DNA of 64,000 nt from Pyrocephalus nanus (taxonomy: Eukaryota > Chordata > Aves > Passeriformes > Tyrannidae): contig CM076266.1 in the NCBI GenBank assembly GCA_038380795.1, positions 41,624,425-41,688,424 on the forward strand, given 5' to 3'. Made by a program: the position numbers and the translations under genes. Shown piece after piece: positions 13,073 to 25,560 of the stretch. Under the pieces are notes generated by a model. That model was not told where the DNA came from, did not search any database, and was given only the letters and a program-made list of their open reading frames with translations. Position 1 is the stretch's first letter; each line of letters opens with the position of its first letter.

Positions 13073-13386
13073 TCACAGAAGCACTTGGGTTCAAAGGGAC
13101 CTTGGGACATCTCCAGCCTAATGTCCTGCTCTGCTGGGTCAACACTGAATTTGGATCACATTGTTTAGAGCTTAATCTCATTGGGTACTGAAAACTTTTA
13201 GTGGTAGAGGATCCATAACCTCCCCAAGTAATCTGTTTGCTTAATTATCCTCATATATATTTTTTCCTTTTATTTTCAATTTACGCCAACTGTTTCTTGT
13301 TATCTTGCTGGACACATCCATAAAAATCCTAGCTCCACCTTCATGGCAACATCCTCTTAGATATATCAGAAGTCTGCTATTCCCAC
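13073..13386 (-). mobile_element. Old, diverged CR1 fragment
   Basis: The plus strand shows the antisense CR1 order: TTCACAGAAGCACTTGGGTTC, AAAGGGACCTTGGGACATCTCCAGCC, GAGGATCCATAACCTCCCC, GCTTAATTATCCTCAT, TTTCTTGTTATCTTGCTGGACACATCC and a fading end CAGAAGTCTGCTATTCCC. This matches the layout of an older CR1 subfamily (X/Y-like, by eye) with many substitutions and small gaps. The 3' end of the element is at the left. No coding capacity remains. The subfamily is tentative. Confidence 0.6.
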
Positions 13387-16122
13387 TTGTATTCCTACCT
13401 TTGTGAAATCTGTTTAACTAGAAATCCCAAGGGCAACTTACAAGGGTTTTCTGGACACACAACACACACATTGTTTGTATTCAGCTACACACAGAGCAAG
13501 AATTCATTTATCATGAGGCTATGTGATCCATCACACAGAAATCTCCACACGTCTGAGTTGGCTTATGCATGTTACACAGTACACAGACAAATCTGCCTGT
13601 CTTGTGCTCACATATCTAGTCAGCATACCAACAGGGCACCTCATATTTTGAATGCTGGGGTTTGGGCAGAGATTTTAAATTCTGAAACAGTTTTCAACAT
13701 TCTGAGCAGCATCAAAGAGCCATTTGCATTCTGTCCTTAAAAAACCAAAACAAAACAAAAACAAAACAAACAAACAAACAAACAAAAAAACAAAAACCAA
13801 AACCAAAAACCAAACAAAAACAAAAAAGCTAACAAAAACCCCACAAAGACCAAAATAAACAAAAAAAAAACCCACCCAACAAAGCTCAGCAAAACACTCA
13901 AATGTTTAATCAGAATGTTTTCTTATGCTTTCCACCAACTGTTTCCCTTATCCACCCACATATGGTTATTTGCCCTGACTTTGAAGGGTATATTAATGGT
14001 ACAGTGTAACAGCAGCAGCCCCAAAGCACAAATTTCACATCTAAAGATGTGGGATTCACAAAATTTTCAGTGAAATGTGCAAATACACACTTTTGAATGC
14101 CTAAGAAGATCCACTATGTTGATTCTAAAAGTTGTTATATACTTATGAGTCAGAAATCTATTTCAGTTCCTTTAGGATTATGTTTATGACACTCTCTAAG
14201 CCTTACCTTTGAACTAAGGTACTTATACCTTATATAAGCACAAAAAATAATACCTCTAATGCCATTTAAAGCCTTCTAAAATGTTTATTGGTTTCCCTAA
14301 TACTTGGTGAGTATATAAAATACTCAATAGCGAAATGGAGTGATTTAAAGATTTTAATGGCTCTCTAGAAGGAAAAAACTGTATCATTTGTTTGTTGCTT
14401 TTTCTCTTGTAAAAAGAATAGCTATACCTGAAACTTGTGCTCCAAAACAAGACATATATATACTGCATGTAGACTCTGGATTCACATTTACTGTTCTATG
14501 CCATGTCTATACAGCGCAGACTGACACAAGATTATAATTCAAAAGAAACCAATTACCCAGTTCCCATGTACATTCAAGGAACTGCTGCCTTCGCAAGCAC
14601 AGCCCAAAAAACCCCCAAGCAAAGTGTTCAATGTTGTGATCAAAGAGAGAATGAACAGCTGATTACATTTTTTACTTCTTTTTTCCCTCCCTTGAACAGC
14701 AACATTGCAGCATACTCATGGACCTGCACATTAGAAATTTGCTCTAAGTGTAAGTCACATGACATTTTTGATTGATGCTATGTGGCTGAAACCACACTAT
14801 TTGAAAATTTCCAATTTTAAGTGCGGCTAAGAAAAAACTTCTTCCTCCCTTATGTAAGTGAATCACTGATAGCCATTACAGTTCAGCTTCTCCATGCATA
14901 AGAGACACTTGAAAACAACTTACTGCACTTGGATTTACTCTTCTTAATTGGTCAAATGCAGAGCCTCAAAAAAACCCCATTTATTACTCTGAGAACCTTT
15001 ATCAGTTGATCAGTTGCTAAAAATATAAAAAAATATTATAAACATGTACAAATCAATATTTCATCTTGTATCTGTAGATAGATGCTATTTAATTTATCTT
15101 TTAGCAAACTCAGTGGGGGTGGGGGAACAGTAAAAAAATTTTTCCTATTCTGATTAGACACTTATCTTCTGATCTTCTTTGTCTAAAAATCTTTCACCAA
15201 AAAGCCAAGTTCTCCACCTGTGTTTGCATTATGTTGTATTCGCCTTTCATAAAATTCATGTAGAATTAAACTTAAAGAAACAATATTGTTATATACACAT
15301 ATATTACTGTATATGCACTATTATTTATACAAGAGAGTCCACATGCTTATTCAGGCATCTCAGGAATGCTGTACAAAACCCTGTGTGCAGTCTCAAGCAC
15401 CAAGTCTACATGAGAGGAAATCTGTGTTTGCTTTCATAGTAGTAAATCAACTTAACATGAGGGACAGAACAAAATTCTTTCTTACTGGTCACCTGCTAGT
15501 TACTTTCATATATTAAACATACAGAAGATAAACCATACACTTGTAGTGCCTGACTTCCAAATACTAAATATGAACCAGCCAGAGCAGAAACATTCAAAGC
15601 TCTGTGAAAAGCAGAAGCCAGACCAGCCCACACGCTCAGTGTGTCCATCAGCTGCCCTTGGAGCCCAGCTCCGCTATTCCCTGCACCGAGAGCCCCAAGG
15701 TCCACAGCCTCGTGTGCCAGTGGCTGGCGCTCAGGCCAACCAACAAGTTTCTTAGGGTTCATCCAAGCAGACTGTGAGCAGAGGGTGTACATAGGGCATG
15801 ACTATAAATAGGAGATTATAAGAATATAGACTGCATAAATCAGATGTTGCGTTCTGTGAGAGGAGTGTAATGACCAGTAATCTGCTTACAAGGGACAAGC
15901 TCCCTTTTCTCTCTGTCTTCTCATGCTTTCTCTTCCCCAACCCACTTTCATCAACCTTTGAACCTTCCACCAAATATTACATACCAAATCTTGTATGTTC
16001 TCACAACCCCATTAAAATACCCTATAGTAAGTTTTATACATCCCAAAATACTCTGTTGGAACCCTGGCTGCAGGAACTCTACATGTAAAGTCCTCTGACC
16101 CTTCAGGCAATAACCTCATTAA
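13387..16122. other. Noncoding stretch
   Basis: Between the old CR1 and the LTR there is an A/C-rich tract (13739-13871), ordinary AT-rich DNA, and a small GC-richer patch near 15600-15755. That patch is open on both strands but has no splice support. No gene is called. Confidence 0.5.
13739..13871. repeat. A-rich (CAAAA/CAAA)n tract
   Basis: About 130 bp is made almost only of A and C on the plus strand, including a run of CAAA units near 13768-13786. The minus-strand frame across it is an artefact of Phe/Val/Leu codons. Confidence 0.9.
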
Positions 16123-16129
16123 GATCTCA
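16123..16129. repeat. Target-site duplication, left copy (GATCTCA)
   Basis: This lies directly before the TG that opens the LTR and is identical to 17237-17243. Seven bases is slightly long for an ERVL-type (usually 5) or ERVK-type (usually 6) duplication, so one or two bases may match by chance. Confidence 0.7.
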
Positions 16130-17236
16130 TGCTGGTTTTGACTGGGTAGAGGTAGGTTTCTTCACAGTAGCTAGTATGGGGCTATGCTTTGGTTTTGTGT
16201 TGATAAAACACAAAATCAGGGTTGATAATACAGAGAAGTTTTTGCTAATGCTAGGCAGTATTTACACAGTGCCAAGGCCTTGCCTGCTTCTCCCCCCACC
16301 CCACCAGCAAGCAGGTTCATGATGCGCAAGATGCTGGGAGGGGACAAAGCAGGGACAGCTGACCCCAACCAGCCAGAGGGACATTCCAGACCATGTGGCA
16401 TCAAGCTTAGCATGTAAAGCTATGTGACTAAGAAAGAAAGGAAGGAAGGGTTGGGCAGAGGGTCAATTGGAGTAATAGCATATGCAATCCCAAACAAGGG
16501 TTATGCATGATGGAGTCCTGCTCCCTTGAGGATGGCAGAACACCTGTGAGGTGGCAGGAAGTGGTGAATGAATTCCTTGTTTTGCTTTCCTTGTATCTCC
16601 ACAGCTTTTGCTTTATCTATTAAACTGTCTTTATTTTGAGCCACGAATTTTCTCACTTTTACCCCTCTGATGTCCTTCCTGTGTTTCCACAGCACAGAAA
16701 GGACACTACTGATATGTTCAAGCAAGTCCAGAGGAGGGCCACCAAGATGAACAGAGGGATGAAGCACCTCTCCTTTGAGGAAAGGCTAAGAGAATTGGGA
16801 TTGTTCGACCTAGAAGAGAAAAGCCTTCAGGGTGACCTAATTGTGGCCTTCCTGAAGGGAGCCTGTAAGAAAGGCAGAGAGGGACTTTTTACAAGAGCAG
16901 GTAGTGATGGGACAAGGGAGAATGGCTTCAAACTGAGCGGGGTTAGATTAGCTACTAGGAAGAAATTTTCACTGTGAGGGTCGTGAGGCACTGAACAGGT
17001 TGCCCAGGCAAGTTGTGCCTGGATGTCCTCAAGGCCAGGTTAGATAGAGCTCTGAGCAATCTGATCTAGTGGAAGATGTCCCAGTCCATGGCAGGGGGGT
17101 TGGAACTAGATGATTTTTAAGGTGCCTTCCAACCCCAGCCATTATGATTCCATGATTCTCTCCTCCATCCCACCAGGGGCTGAGTGAGCAAGCTGCTGCG
17201 TGGGGCTTGGTTGCTGTCTGGGGTTAAACCTCGGCA
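16130..17236 (+). mobile_element. Solo LTR of an endogenous retrovirus, split by a CR1
   Basis: The element opens TGCTGGTTTTGACTGGGTAG and closes GGGGTTAAACCTCGGCA, a widespread bird LTR type recognised by eye (ERVL-like, tentative). Excluding the CR1 at 16672-17154 it is about 624 bp. Internal landmarks are CTTCACAGTAGCTAGTATGG, GCTGGGAGGGGACAAAGC, GGGACAGCTGACCCCAACC, a decayed TATA-like CATGTAAAG near 16411, GGTGAATGAATTCCTTG, and a polyadenylation signal ATTAAA at 16619-16624 followed by CTGTCTTTATT. A 7-bp duplication flanks the TG...CA ends exactly, so both outer ends are original. No internal viral genes are adjacent, so this is a solo LTR left by LTR-LTR recombination. Confidence 0.88.
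16672..17154 (+). mobile_element. CR1 LINE 3' fragment inserted in the LTR
   Basis: The sense CR1 order is clear: CAGAAAGGACACT, CAAGTCCAGAGGAGGGCCAC, CCTTTGAGGAAAGGCTAAGAG, TGGGATTGTTCGACCTAG, GGGACAAGGGAGAATGGCTTC, AGGAAGAAATTTTCACTG, CAGGTTGCCCAGGCAAG, and the tail GGTTGGAACTAGATGAT..CCTTCCAACCCCAGCC ending in ATTATGATTCCATG. The LTR reads TCTGAT on the left and resumes ATTCTCTCC on the right, so the CR1 landed between them with at most 2 bp repeated. An apparent 113-codon frame inside it is a fossil reading of the element, not a gene. Confidence 0.93.
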
Positions 17237-17243
17237 GATCTCA
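17237..17243. repeat. Target-site duplication, right copy (GATCTCA)
   Basis: It immediately follows the terminal CA of the LTR and is identical to 16123-16129. Confidence 0.7.
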
Positions 17244-20200
17244 TGCCATGCTAGGAATAGGTGTCTTTTGGTGATTTTCACACCTTGGACCTTCACAACA
17301 TTAGCCAAAGGCATTGGCACCACTTGGGTTACTGCTGCTACTACCATTCAGCGCTACTGATAGTCCTCTGACTCTGCTGCAGCTCTGTGAGCCCTCTGCT
17401 CAGTCCCTGCTCACCACATTGAAGACGTATCTGCGTAATGATCCTTTTCAAAAGTGATTCCATTTTGTTAACAAAATCATTAAATCACCTGAAATTCATT
17501 TCAGATAATATGATCTGTTGTCATGTGATAAAACATAAACAAAAAGATAAACAACATTCATGCTTTGGTGAACAAGTATTTTAGAAAATTTCATAAGTTA
17601 GCATGATTAATCAAGGTCAGCAATGGGACAGTGTTTACACTGGCTGGATTATGCATAGTAGGGATGGGTGTCTATTCAATGTAAATACACTCCTAAAGAC
17701 ACATGAACTCCCCATCCAAGGGAATCAGTGAAGTCATCAGCACTGAGTGAAGGCATAGCAAAGGCAGGGCCAGAAGGCTGCTATAAACAGGGTTGATTTT
17801 ATTATTAAGCTGGTTCTCAACAGAACTATTTTCAGGTACAGAAGCTATTTTAATAGGCAAGCATCATGGACTTAGCACTTTCATCATATGCTATTCATGA
17901 CAGAGACTTGGCACTTTTCACCAACATATTTACTATGATGATATCACAAATAAATGGACTAAAACAGAAATCAAAAAACCAATAAAGTCTAAAATTTACT
18001 CAGAATATAGGCCGTTATTTTAATGGTCAGGATTTCAGCTTCAGTGCCTAATTAAGGGGAAAACCTAGTATAATAAACAAGTCAGTGCTATGCTGAGGAT
18101 CTCATTTGGTATGCAGAGCAGCTGAGAGAAGGATTTCAGTGATAAGAGCTGCAACATGCAGACAGAATTGAGAAGAATTCTGCAGCACGAAGTCTGCCAA
18201 AGCCTTCCACCATTTTTTTAATTCTAAGGTTTTGTGTTCTACCAGATTTGTATCTATTTAGAATAATTTTCATACTACGAATAAAAGCAAAGATTGTAAG
18301 TGTCAATTTCCAGGAATTTTTCCATATTTTTTAAATTGAAAAAGAAAAATCCATTCCAAAAGCTAGCTAAGTGAATCTCAGTGGAAAACAGTAACAGTAG
18401 CAATGAATGTGTTAACAATTTTCAAAGTTTATTTGAAAGTTTCAGATCCTAAAATAGAAATAATGTATTTCCTAGTATTCTCACCAAGAGATAACTGGAA
18501 TTTCAAGGAACAGCTGAGGAATATTAATGATCAATAGAAGAGATTTACTTCAATGTCATTTTTGGTATCCTAGTTCTCTCTTACTTTTCACTTACAAGAG
18601 GTTTAGTGCCATACAAAATTGACATTTCAAATACTACAGCAGCAGTTTATTTCCTAAACCATTATACAGTTCATTGACTCCCCCAGAGAAATAACAAGCA
18701 AACAAAAATAATCATATGGCACAAGATAGAGATCTACAAATTTTGGTGAGAAATTCAATCTTGTTATCAAATCTCTCGACAGGTATAGGCACCTGAGCAT
18801 CCTATAAATCATCTGTTCTGCCCTTCTAATTTCCTTAAGCAAAAGCCACCTATACACCATTATCCTTACCAAATATACCTAGGTATTAGCAATGCTGCTG
18901 TTAGGTATTAGATTAACTAATGGTTATTACAGAATACCATTCTGGTTCCGTCTTCCTTAATCCTGTTCTTTTGACAAAAAAGAGTGCAATTATTTGTGCT
19001 TTTTCACTGCTGTTTATGCAGTTTAGTCATATATAAAGAGGAATTTGATATAAAACACTTGGTTCTACTCCACGCTTTGAACAATATTACATTTCAAGAT
19101 TGGTAAAGAATGTGGGCATTTCAAAACCCACAGATGTCTTACTCAATTCTTTTAGTTTATATTTACTTTTAATGAGGATTTGTAAGACCTTGACATTACT
19201 TTCAAAGTAAGTGCAGTACCCGCACATATTCTAATCAATTTATTACTGAATCCTAAAGAAAACCAGTTCTGAGTTCGAATAAAAAATTACAATTCCACTG
19301 AGCTTAATAGGATTGCAAGAATTTTATTTGAAAACAGAAATCATCAACTAGATTTTAACCAAATTTAAAATGGGAGTATTGTTTAAATTACAAAAATTAA
19401 TTTCACCATGTCTGGATGTATTGTGGAGTACTACCTGCACTTCCAAATTCACCTTAGTATTGATATCAGCTATTCAGAAATCCTTAACCCACAGGAAAAA
19501 CAACAGTGTGCTATTTCCGTAATAAAACCAAAAGAAGTGTGAGGAAAAAAATAGATGATTACTAATTGGATTATACCTTTTAGGCTTCTGCGAGAATAGT
19601 GCATAGACAGAGTTTCAGTTCTGAGCATAAGTAATGACATTGATTAATATAGAAATATTCATATTCTTAAGATTTAGTATATACCTCCATAAATTGCTGA
19701 AAATTGAACAGCAAAGATCTTAACCAGAGAAGCAATATCCTCACTTCTAAAAAAGCGAAGCAGTCAGATGCATATAAAAAACCTGTTCTCTTTTTCATTT
19801 GTTTCTAGACATTAATATAGAGAAAACAAACCTTAAGAATCCAAACTACCTTCTAAACATATTTCAGTTTTTACTTAGCTGTTTTTTCATTCCCCCTAAA
19901 AAATTTTCCCAGCATTTTTATTCAAAATATATATAAAAATACTCAGAAATATATGTAGTACTGATTTAAAAAAAAATAAAGTACATCAAATTCAGAAAAA
20001 CAAGTGGGCACAACTGGCTACAGAAAAAGAATTGAAATATTATGTAGAACTCGAACAAATTCATCAGAGACATCTGTTACTGAAGTATAAGGAAAAGATC
20101 ACATCTTACATTGAAGACAGCTATTGGAAAAAGAGAAGCAGAGAGGCTAAAGTGAAATAATTCCATTCCACAGCTGTGAGCTGCTTGTGAGTCAGAGACT

Positions 20201-20449
20201 CTCTGCTGTTCCTAGCATAATCCTTTTTGTGCCTCAAGCTCCAGCAGGTCCCTGAGCCTTCACACTGCACTCTCCATTTCCCCACATACGTATGTTCTGC
20301 AAGTGTTTGTATAGCAACACAATACCAGTATTAGCCCAATACAAAAATATCCAAGTAGAAAAGTGTTTAAATTTTGTATTAGATTAAATGTAATACAAGT
20401 AAATGTTTCAGTTAATAAAAAGTCTCTGTAATAACTGTTAATCATTGTG

Positions 20450-20660
20450 CATTAAGATAACATTTATCATAATAATATTCATTACAATGAATAAGCTGAT
20501 TTGTTAATAATGCGAATGTCACATGCACTTCAACGGGATTCCTTTTGTCACCAACACCACAGCCGCTATTTTTAAGTGCTTCCAAAAACATTAATGCACA
20601 ATGTTAATCTGAAATCCATACCTCTGTTATTTTCACAAAGCAACCGGCAAGGTTTGTTTA
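20450..20660. other. Candidate conserved noncoding element
   Basis: The stretch carries several TAAT and ATTA cores (for example AATAATATTCATTAC and TTGTTAATAATGC), mixed with non-repetitive GC-containing sequence and no low-complexity runs. The call rests on texture alone. Confidence 0.25.
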
Positions 20661-20899
20661 GGAAATTTCATGCCAAGCTTCAGAAGTGTGCACTCTAACC
20701 TTCTTCAACACATAATTCAAGATAAACACTTTCTTCATGACAGACGTTTCAGGAGATGAAGGAGTGGAACAAAGGCAGAGAGTGACATGAAGCACAAGTT
20801 CTGCACCATTAAGATGAATGGACAGATTAGCTGGAAAATCCATAATGACACGTTGTGCTGGCTGAAGCAGTTCTGTTTATGTAATTACAGCTTTGTTGC

Positions 20900-21330
20900 T
20901 TAAACGAAAGGAAGCTCCGAACAAGACCTTTACCTCAGTACCCCTGTACGAGCACCTCGCCAGTGCTTCGGTATCCCCATGCACCTGACATCTCATTAAA
21001 GGTTTTAAAGTATCACCTACCAGAGGACAAATGGTTCATTAGCTAAATCATTATGGGCTAAATATCCTCTTATGCAAAATGTGCCAAGCAACATCCAGGT
21101 ATATTGCCAGCAAGGGCAAAATAAAAGCCTCCCAACATACCCAGATCTATCGCTAAAAACAGATTGCAAGCCGAAATCTTCTGCTTGCCTTTAGAAAGAG
21201 CTCTATCCAGCCTTTTAAGATAAAAAAACTAGGAGTGCAAGTGTGCTTCACTGTAAAAACAAAGAGCAAAACAACTTTTCATGCAAGTAAGCTCGCAGCA
21301 GTCAAGCCTGCCTTCTCAATTCACGTTTGC
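20900..21330. other. Candidate conserved noncoding element
   Basis: Non-repetitive, balanced sequence with CATTAAAGG, TTCATTAGCTAAATCATTA and TTATGCAAAAT (an octamer-like site), unlike the flanking AT-rich filler. The 62-codon plus-strand frame at 21235-21423 has no supporting splice or start context. The element status is inferred. Confidence 0.25.
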
Positions 21331-23300
21331 AACAACATCGAAGACCACAATGCACAGGTGTGCCATGAATTAAAATCTGACCAAGGTTTTTCTTTCAGTA
21401 GTGTCCTAACTGACACACATTGAGTTAATGGGTGATTGCAAGAGGAAAATTACCCATGAGTGTGGCAAAACTGGCTCTCTTGGAATACTAGAACCAAGGA
21501 AAAGAAAAATAGCTTGAATTTGTGAGTGAGTGCTCTGCATTTCTCACTAGGAAATTCACTGAAGGCTGCTCAGAAAAGCTGAAGTATTTTTCTAAAGTTA
21601 CAAATAGCTCAGTCTCATATTGGCTGAAGGACTTCTGTGTGCAGACTAAAATGGAATCACTCACTGATTTTCCATATTCTTCTAAAAACGGTAAATAATA
21701 TATTGACAGAGATCTTCTTAAGAAACTGAACACCTGTCTCCAACCTAATGGATATTTCTGTTTCTATTTCACAGCCACATAATTTCCTTACAGCAAAACC
21801 AGCACTAGCTCATAATGAAAGATACTACGTGCACAGTATGTGCGGAAAATTATGGGAGTGCTGGAGAAAATGCTTTAGAACAATATGTATTGACTTTCTT
21901 ACTCCTGCAGTTGAATGTGAACTCCAAGAACTCTTGAACTCAAAGAATCTGTAAAAAGTGAGGAACAGAACCAAAATAACCCAAATATTAGCATTATCGA
22001 GAAGCTGCAGTAATCATATGACACATTTTCAAATCTGCTTCAAGAAGGCATTCCAGTGGCACAGCACAACTTCTGAACTTCATAGTCACAGTTCCTGCAG
22101 ATTATATCATTGCAAAGGGTATTAGGTCATGAACAGACAACAGTTGTAGATACTCATGCCCAGGGTTGATGTATGAGCTATTTAAGAGATAAGTGAGTAC
22201 ATCAGGATACAGTTCCATGAGTAATTCTTCTGTACAACATGGGGAATCCAACATTCAGTCCTATCACAGACCAGAATATAAATAACTAAAGTTTTTCCAA
22301 CTCCAAATCTCCAAAGAGAATTTTCCTGAACTCCCACTAAGTCTAAGAAACACCAAATCTCTCCAAGTGCTTTTCTTCAGGTCTAAGAGCCTGCAGGTGT
22401 TCAAAAGTCAGTCTTTGTGAAAACCACAACTTCTTTGGTCTAAGGCAGGCAGTGCTTCAGTTGATCCTGACCCCTTTCCATTCTGGAAACTAGGCAGAGC
22501 AGCACCCCAATCACCCTTATGGTAACTATGCTCTCTACTTAACTAAGCTGTATCAAGAAAATTAGGTTTCTTTCAAAATGCAGAAATAACAGCTTTCTTT
22601 ACAAATCATAGCTATCTCAGAAAAGTGGCACAGCTTCCAGATCCTGGCCAACTTTCCTCTGAAAGCCCAGTTTAGCAGGAAGTGTAAGACCTAGATTCAG
22701 TTTCTTCTCAGCTGGAGGAGGTCCCAAATGTAACTTCTGCTTTCTGAGAAGCTACTTGAATTCAGACAGTTGGAGAGTTTGGGTATCACAAGGTAAAAAG
22801 CAAGCGAAAAAAGGTACCTTGCTCTGGGTGCATGGTGAACGAAGATTTAGGTCCTGATGCCTTCCCTCCAGATTACTTTATTTTTCCTGTTTCATAGGAA
22901 ATTCAAAACCAGAGTCACAGCCCTATTACAGACTTTCAGTTTCCTTTTTCTTAAAAAATGCATTACAACACAGATTTAAACTCTTGTATTGTTCATCTTT
23001 TGAACATTTGTTAGGATTCTGGGCAGGGAAACTTTGGTTGCTATAAAATCTCTACAGTCAAAGAAGGTGATAAATATAGCTTGCAATGTGATTATACTGA
23101 AACAGTTTGTTCCAGTCATATGGGACTCTTAACTTGACATTCCAATTAAAAAAGAAGCGACAGAAAAAACATTTCAGATACATACTTTGGTATAAAGTCA
23201 CAGAAGCACAAAATTTGCTTTTTCTAAGATGAAGCAAATGGAACAACTGATATTTTAGCTACAGCAGCTACTTATATTTCTTGTAATTTCATTTCTAGAT

Positions 23301-23450
23301 AAAATTAGAAAAGAAAAAACAAAACAAACAAAACCCACCAAAGAAATCCAAACAAAAAACCCTAAAAAACAAAAAAAAAAAAAAAAAAAAAACAAACAAC
23401 CAACCAACCAAAGAAACTAAAAAAACCAAAAGAAACACCACCAAAACCAA
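23301..23450. repeat. A-rich tract with A22 core
   Basis: About 150 bp of A/C-rich low complexity on the plus strand, with 22 consecutive A at 23371-23392 and CAAC/CCAAC units after it. The minus-strand Phe/Val-rich frame across it is an artefact. Confidence 0.9.
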
Positions 23451-24313
23451 ACCCTTTCCAAATTCATGAACACAATAACAGCAATTCCTGAAGAGAGATT
23501 GATAAAGTTCAGGTTTACGCATACAGATACCAAATTACTTCTCACAGCAAAATTTTCCCTAAGTCTCTTAAGTTGTTTTTTTTTTCTGATAGGAAAATTT
23601 CTTCCACTTTGTTGGTCAGGGTCTTGAGAAACAGGTATTTGGCCTGGTGAACAGTGGCCTGTGCAGTCCAGTCTCTGACCTGATCATCTGGACAGCTTAA
23701 CAAAGCAGGCTACTTTCTCACCATCAAAGCGCATCCCACTGAAAGAGCTATCGATCCTCTGGGACTTGCCCAGAGCAGCAGTTGCTCTCCCAGTGTCAGA
23801 TCCTGCAAAGGAAGGAATGCATTCCCACTAATGGGAGCCTGCCAGCGCTGAGTTAGCATTTGCACTTGGACCAAAGCAGCTGGGGAAGGGAATCGGTCCT
23901 TCAAGAATAAAGAAAAGTTGGCTAAGAGTTCTCCCAGTAAAGAACTGGCACAGATGAAAAAATCCTCTCCCTATGCATAGCAAAGGAAATGACATATTAA
24001 AATGCCTATGTGAAACACAGATAAACTAAAAATCCTAGGAGCAGTTCTGCTTTTAGCAGCTTGGCTACATTATTTTGCTCTATTAACAATCAAAACTCAG
24101 TTAAAAAGCAAAAAGTAGGTATCAACTACTTAAAATCCATCTATTATTACAAATTTTGAGTTCTCTGACCTCATTTTGGTCGCTGCCAGGTAGGCCAGGC
24201 CAGAAACAACATGTGATTTCCTTTTCCCAGTTCAAAGGAATCTGAGTTAAGAGTCTGTAAAAGGTGCAGCAGGAAGAATCTTATGCTTGAGTGTCTCGAA
24301 CTTTAAGCAGTTT

Positions 24314-24366
24314 TAACAGCAGTTTAAATTTGCTGCTGTTACAAAAAAAAAAAAAAAAAAAAAAAA
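24314..24366. repeat. Hairpin followed by poly-A (A24)
   Basis: TAACAGCAG (24314-24322) pairs perfectly with CTGCTGTTA (24333-24341) around a 10-nt loop that includes TTTAAATTT. It is followed at once by 24 A residues at 24343-24366. No polyadenylation signal precedes the run. Confidence 0.75.
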
Positions 24367-25541
24367 GGTAGCTATAAGGCATAAATTCAGTATTCAGTGA
24401 ATCTGGACAAACACATAGCAGTGCCAGGGTTCTGGCGTGACAGCACGCCAGTTCCCAGGCTGCTTGTGCAGCAGACTGAGGAAAAGGCTGGCTCGTTAAA
24501 CTTTCTTTTGGGTTATGAACAATCACCCAAATCACATGGGTACTCTAAATGATGCCATCAATTCATTTCTGTGTGTATTTATTTGCCTTTATTTAGGGGA
24601 GTCTCCCGTACACCATTGCTATAAGAACTTAGAGGAAAGACAGAAATTATAGAGCTAATTAGGGCTATGAAAGACAGCTATCCACTTTTTCTATCATTTT
24701 GTACTGATGTAAATGAATGCAAATGTTTCAGATTAAAGACTGCAGGCTTTTGAAGACACTGTAAATATTCACCTAAGGTATATGATGCTGAGCATTTACT
24801 TCCACTCTGGCCCACCCTCCAAATCTATTATTCCCATTAAAGAAGATCAAAGCTGACTAAAAGTTTTGAACAAGTTGTTTTCACTATCTTTTGTCTCAGT
24901 AAAGAACAGCCACAGCAGCATCTATGTTCAGTTCTGCTTCTGAAAATCAATGCCCATTACTTGCCGAATTTAGCTACAAAACAACTTTTTATCTGTCTCA
25001 CCTACCCAATACCACTGAACCCCCTACGGCTGGGCTTTGTGTCCTACCTTTCACAGTCGCCCCCTTAAAGAACCAAATTGTGAGAAAGCTACTAAGGACA
25101 TGTGGTTTAACCATCTACTGTAGCTACCACTGACCTCTTTACCTTGGCTTTCCTTTATTATCAGCACAGTACCACCAAACGGCTGGAAAAATCAATCAGA
25201 GGAATGCCAGCAGGTAGACAGTGTCGTCAAACACCTGTTTATACCATACCATTGAACACAGCTTAGCGTAAATCACACTTCGAGTGTGTTTAAAATTTAT
25301 GTTTTATTTTTAAGAAACTATTCCCTACATGTCTGGATGAGGCCCTCCAAAATGCCTTAAAAATCTAATAAGGAGCCAGGAATTCTTGTGGTTTCATTTC
25401 AGTTCTGCTACTGACTTGTTGTGTGGTCTTGGAAAAAGCCTTTCTCTGGATTTTGTTTCTAGCATGTGGTGATATTAATATGCAGTAGAAACTAAGGCCA
25501 TATCATCTGTGAAGCTGAGAAAACAAGTTGACACACACAGT

Positions 25542-25560
25542 AAAAAAAAAAAAAAAAAAA
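25542..25560. repeat. Poly-A run (A19)
   Basis: Nineteen A residues follow a short ACACACACAG stretch. No AATAAA precedes it. Confidence 0.9.

Larger units (their letters stand above)
17244..23300. other. Noncoding stretch with possible conserved elements
   Basis: No exon or known repeat was recognised. Parts near 17450-17560, 18000-18130, 20450-20660 and 20900-21330 have mixed-composition, homeodomain-site-rich sequence of the kind seen in vertebrate conserved noncoding elements. This is an impression only. Open frames are short and scattered. Confidence 0.4.

Noticed and set aside
15546..15792. Frames open on both strands in a GC-richer patch
   Set aside because: Open frames on both strands follow from composition. 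No splice sites or known protein were seen.
16636..16977. 113-codon plus-strand frame with protein-like appearance
   Set aside because: It lies across the LTR/CR1 junction and is a fossil reading of the CR1 3' region.
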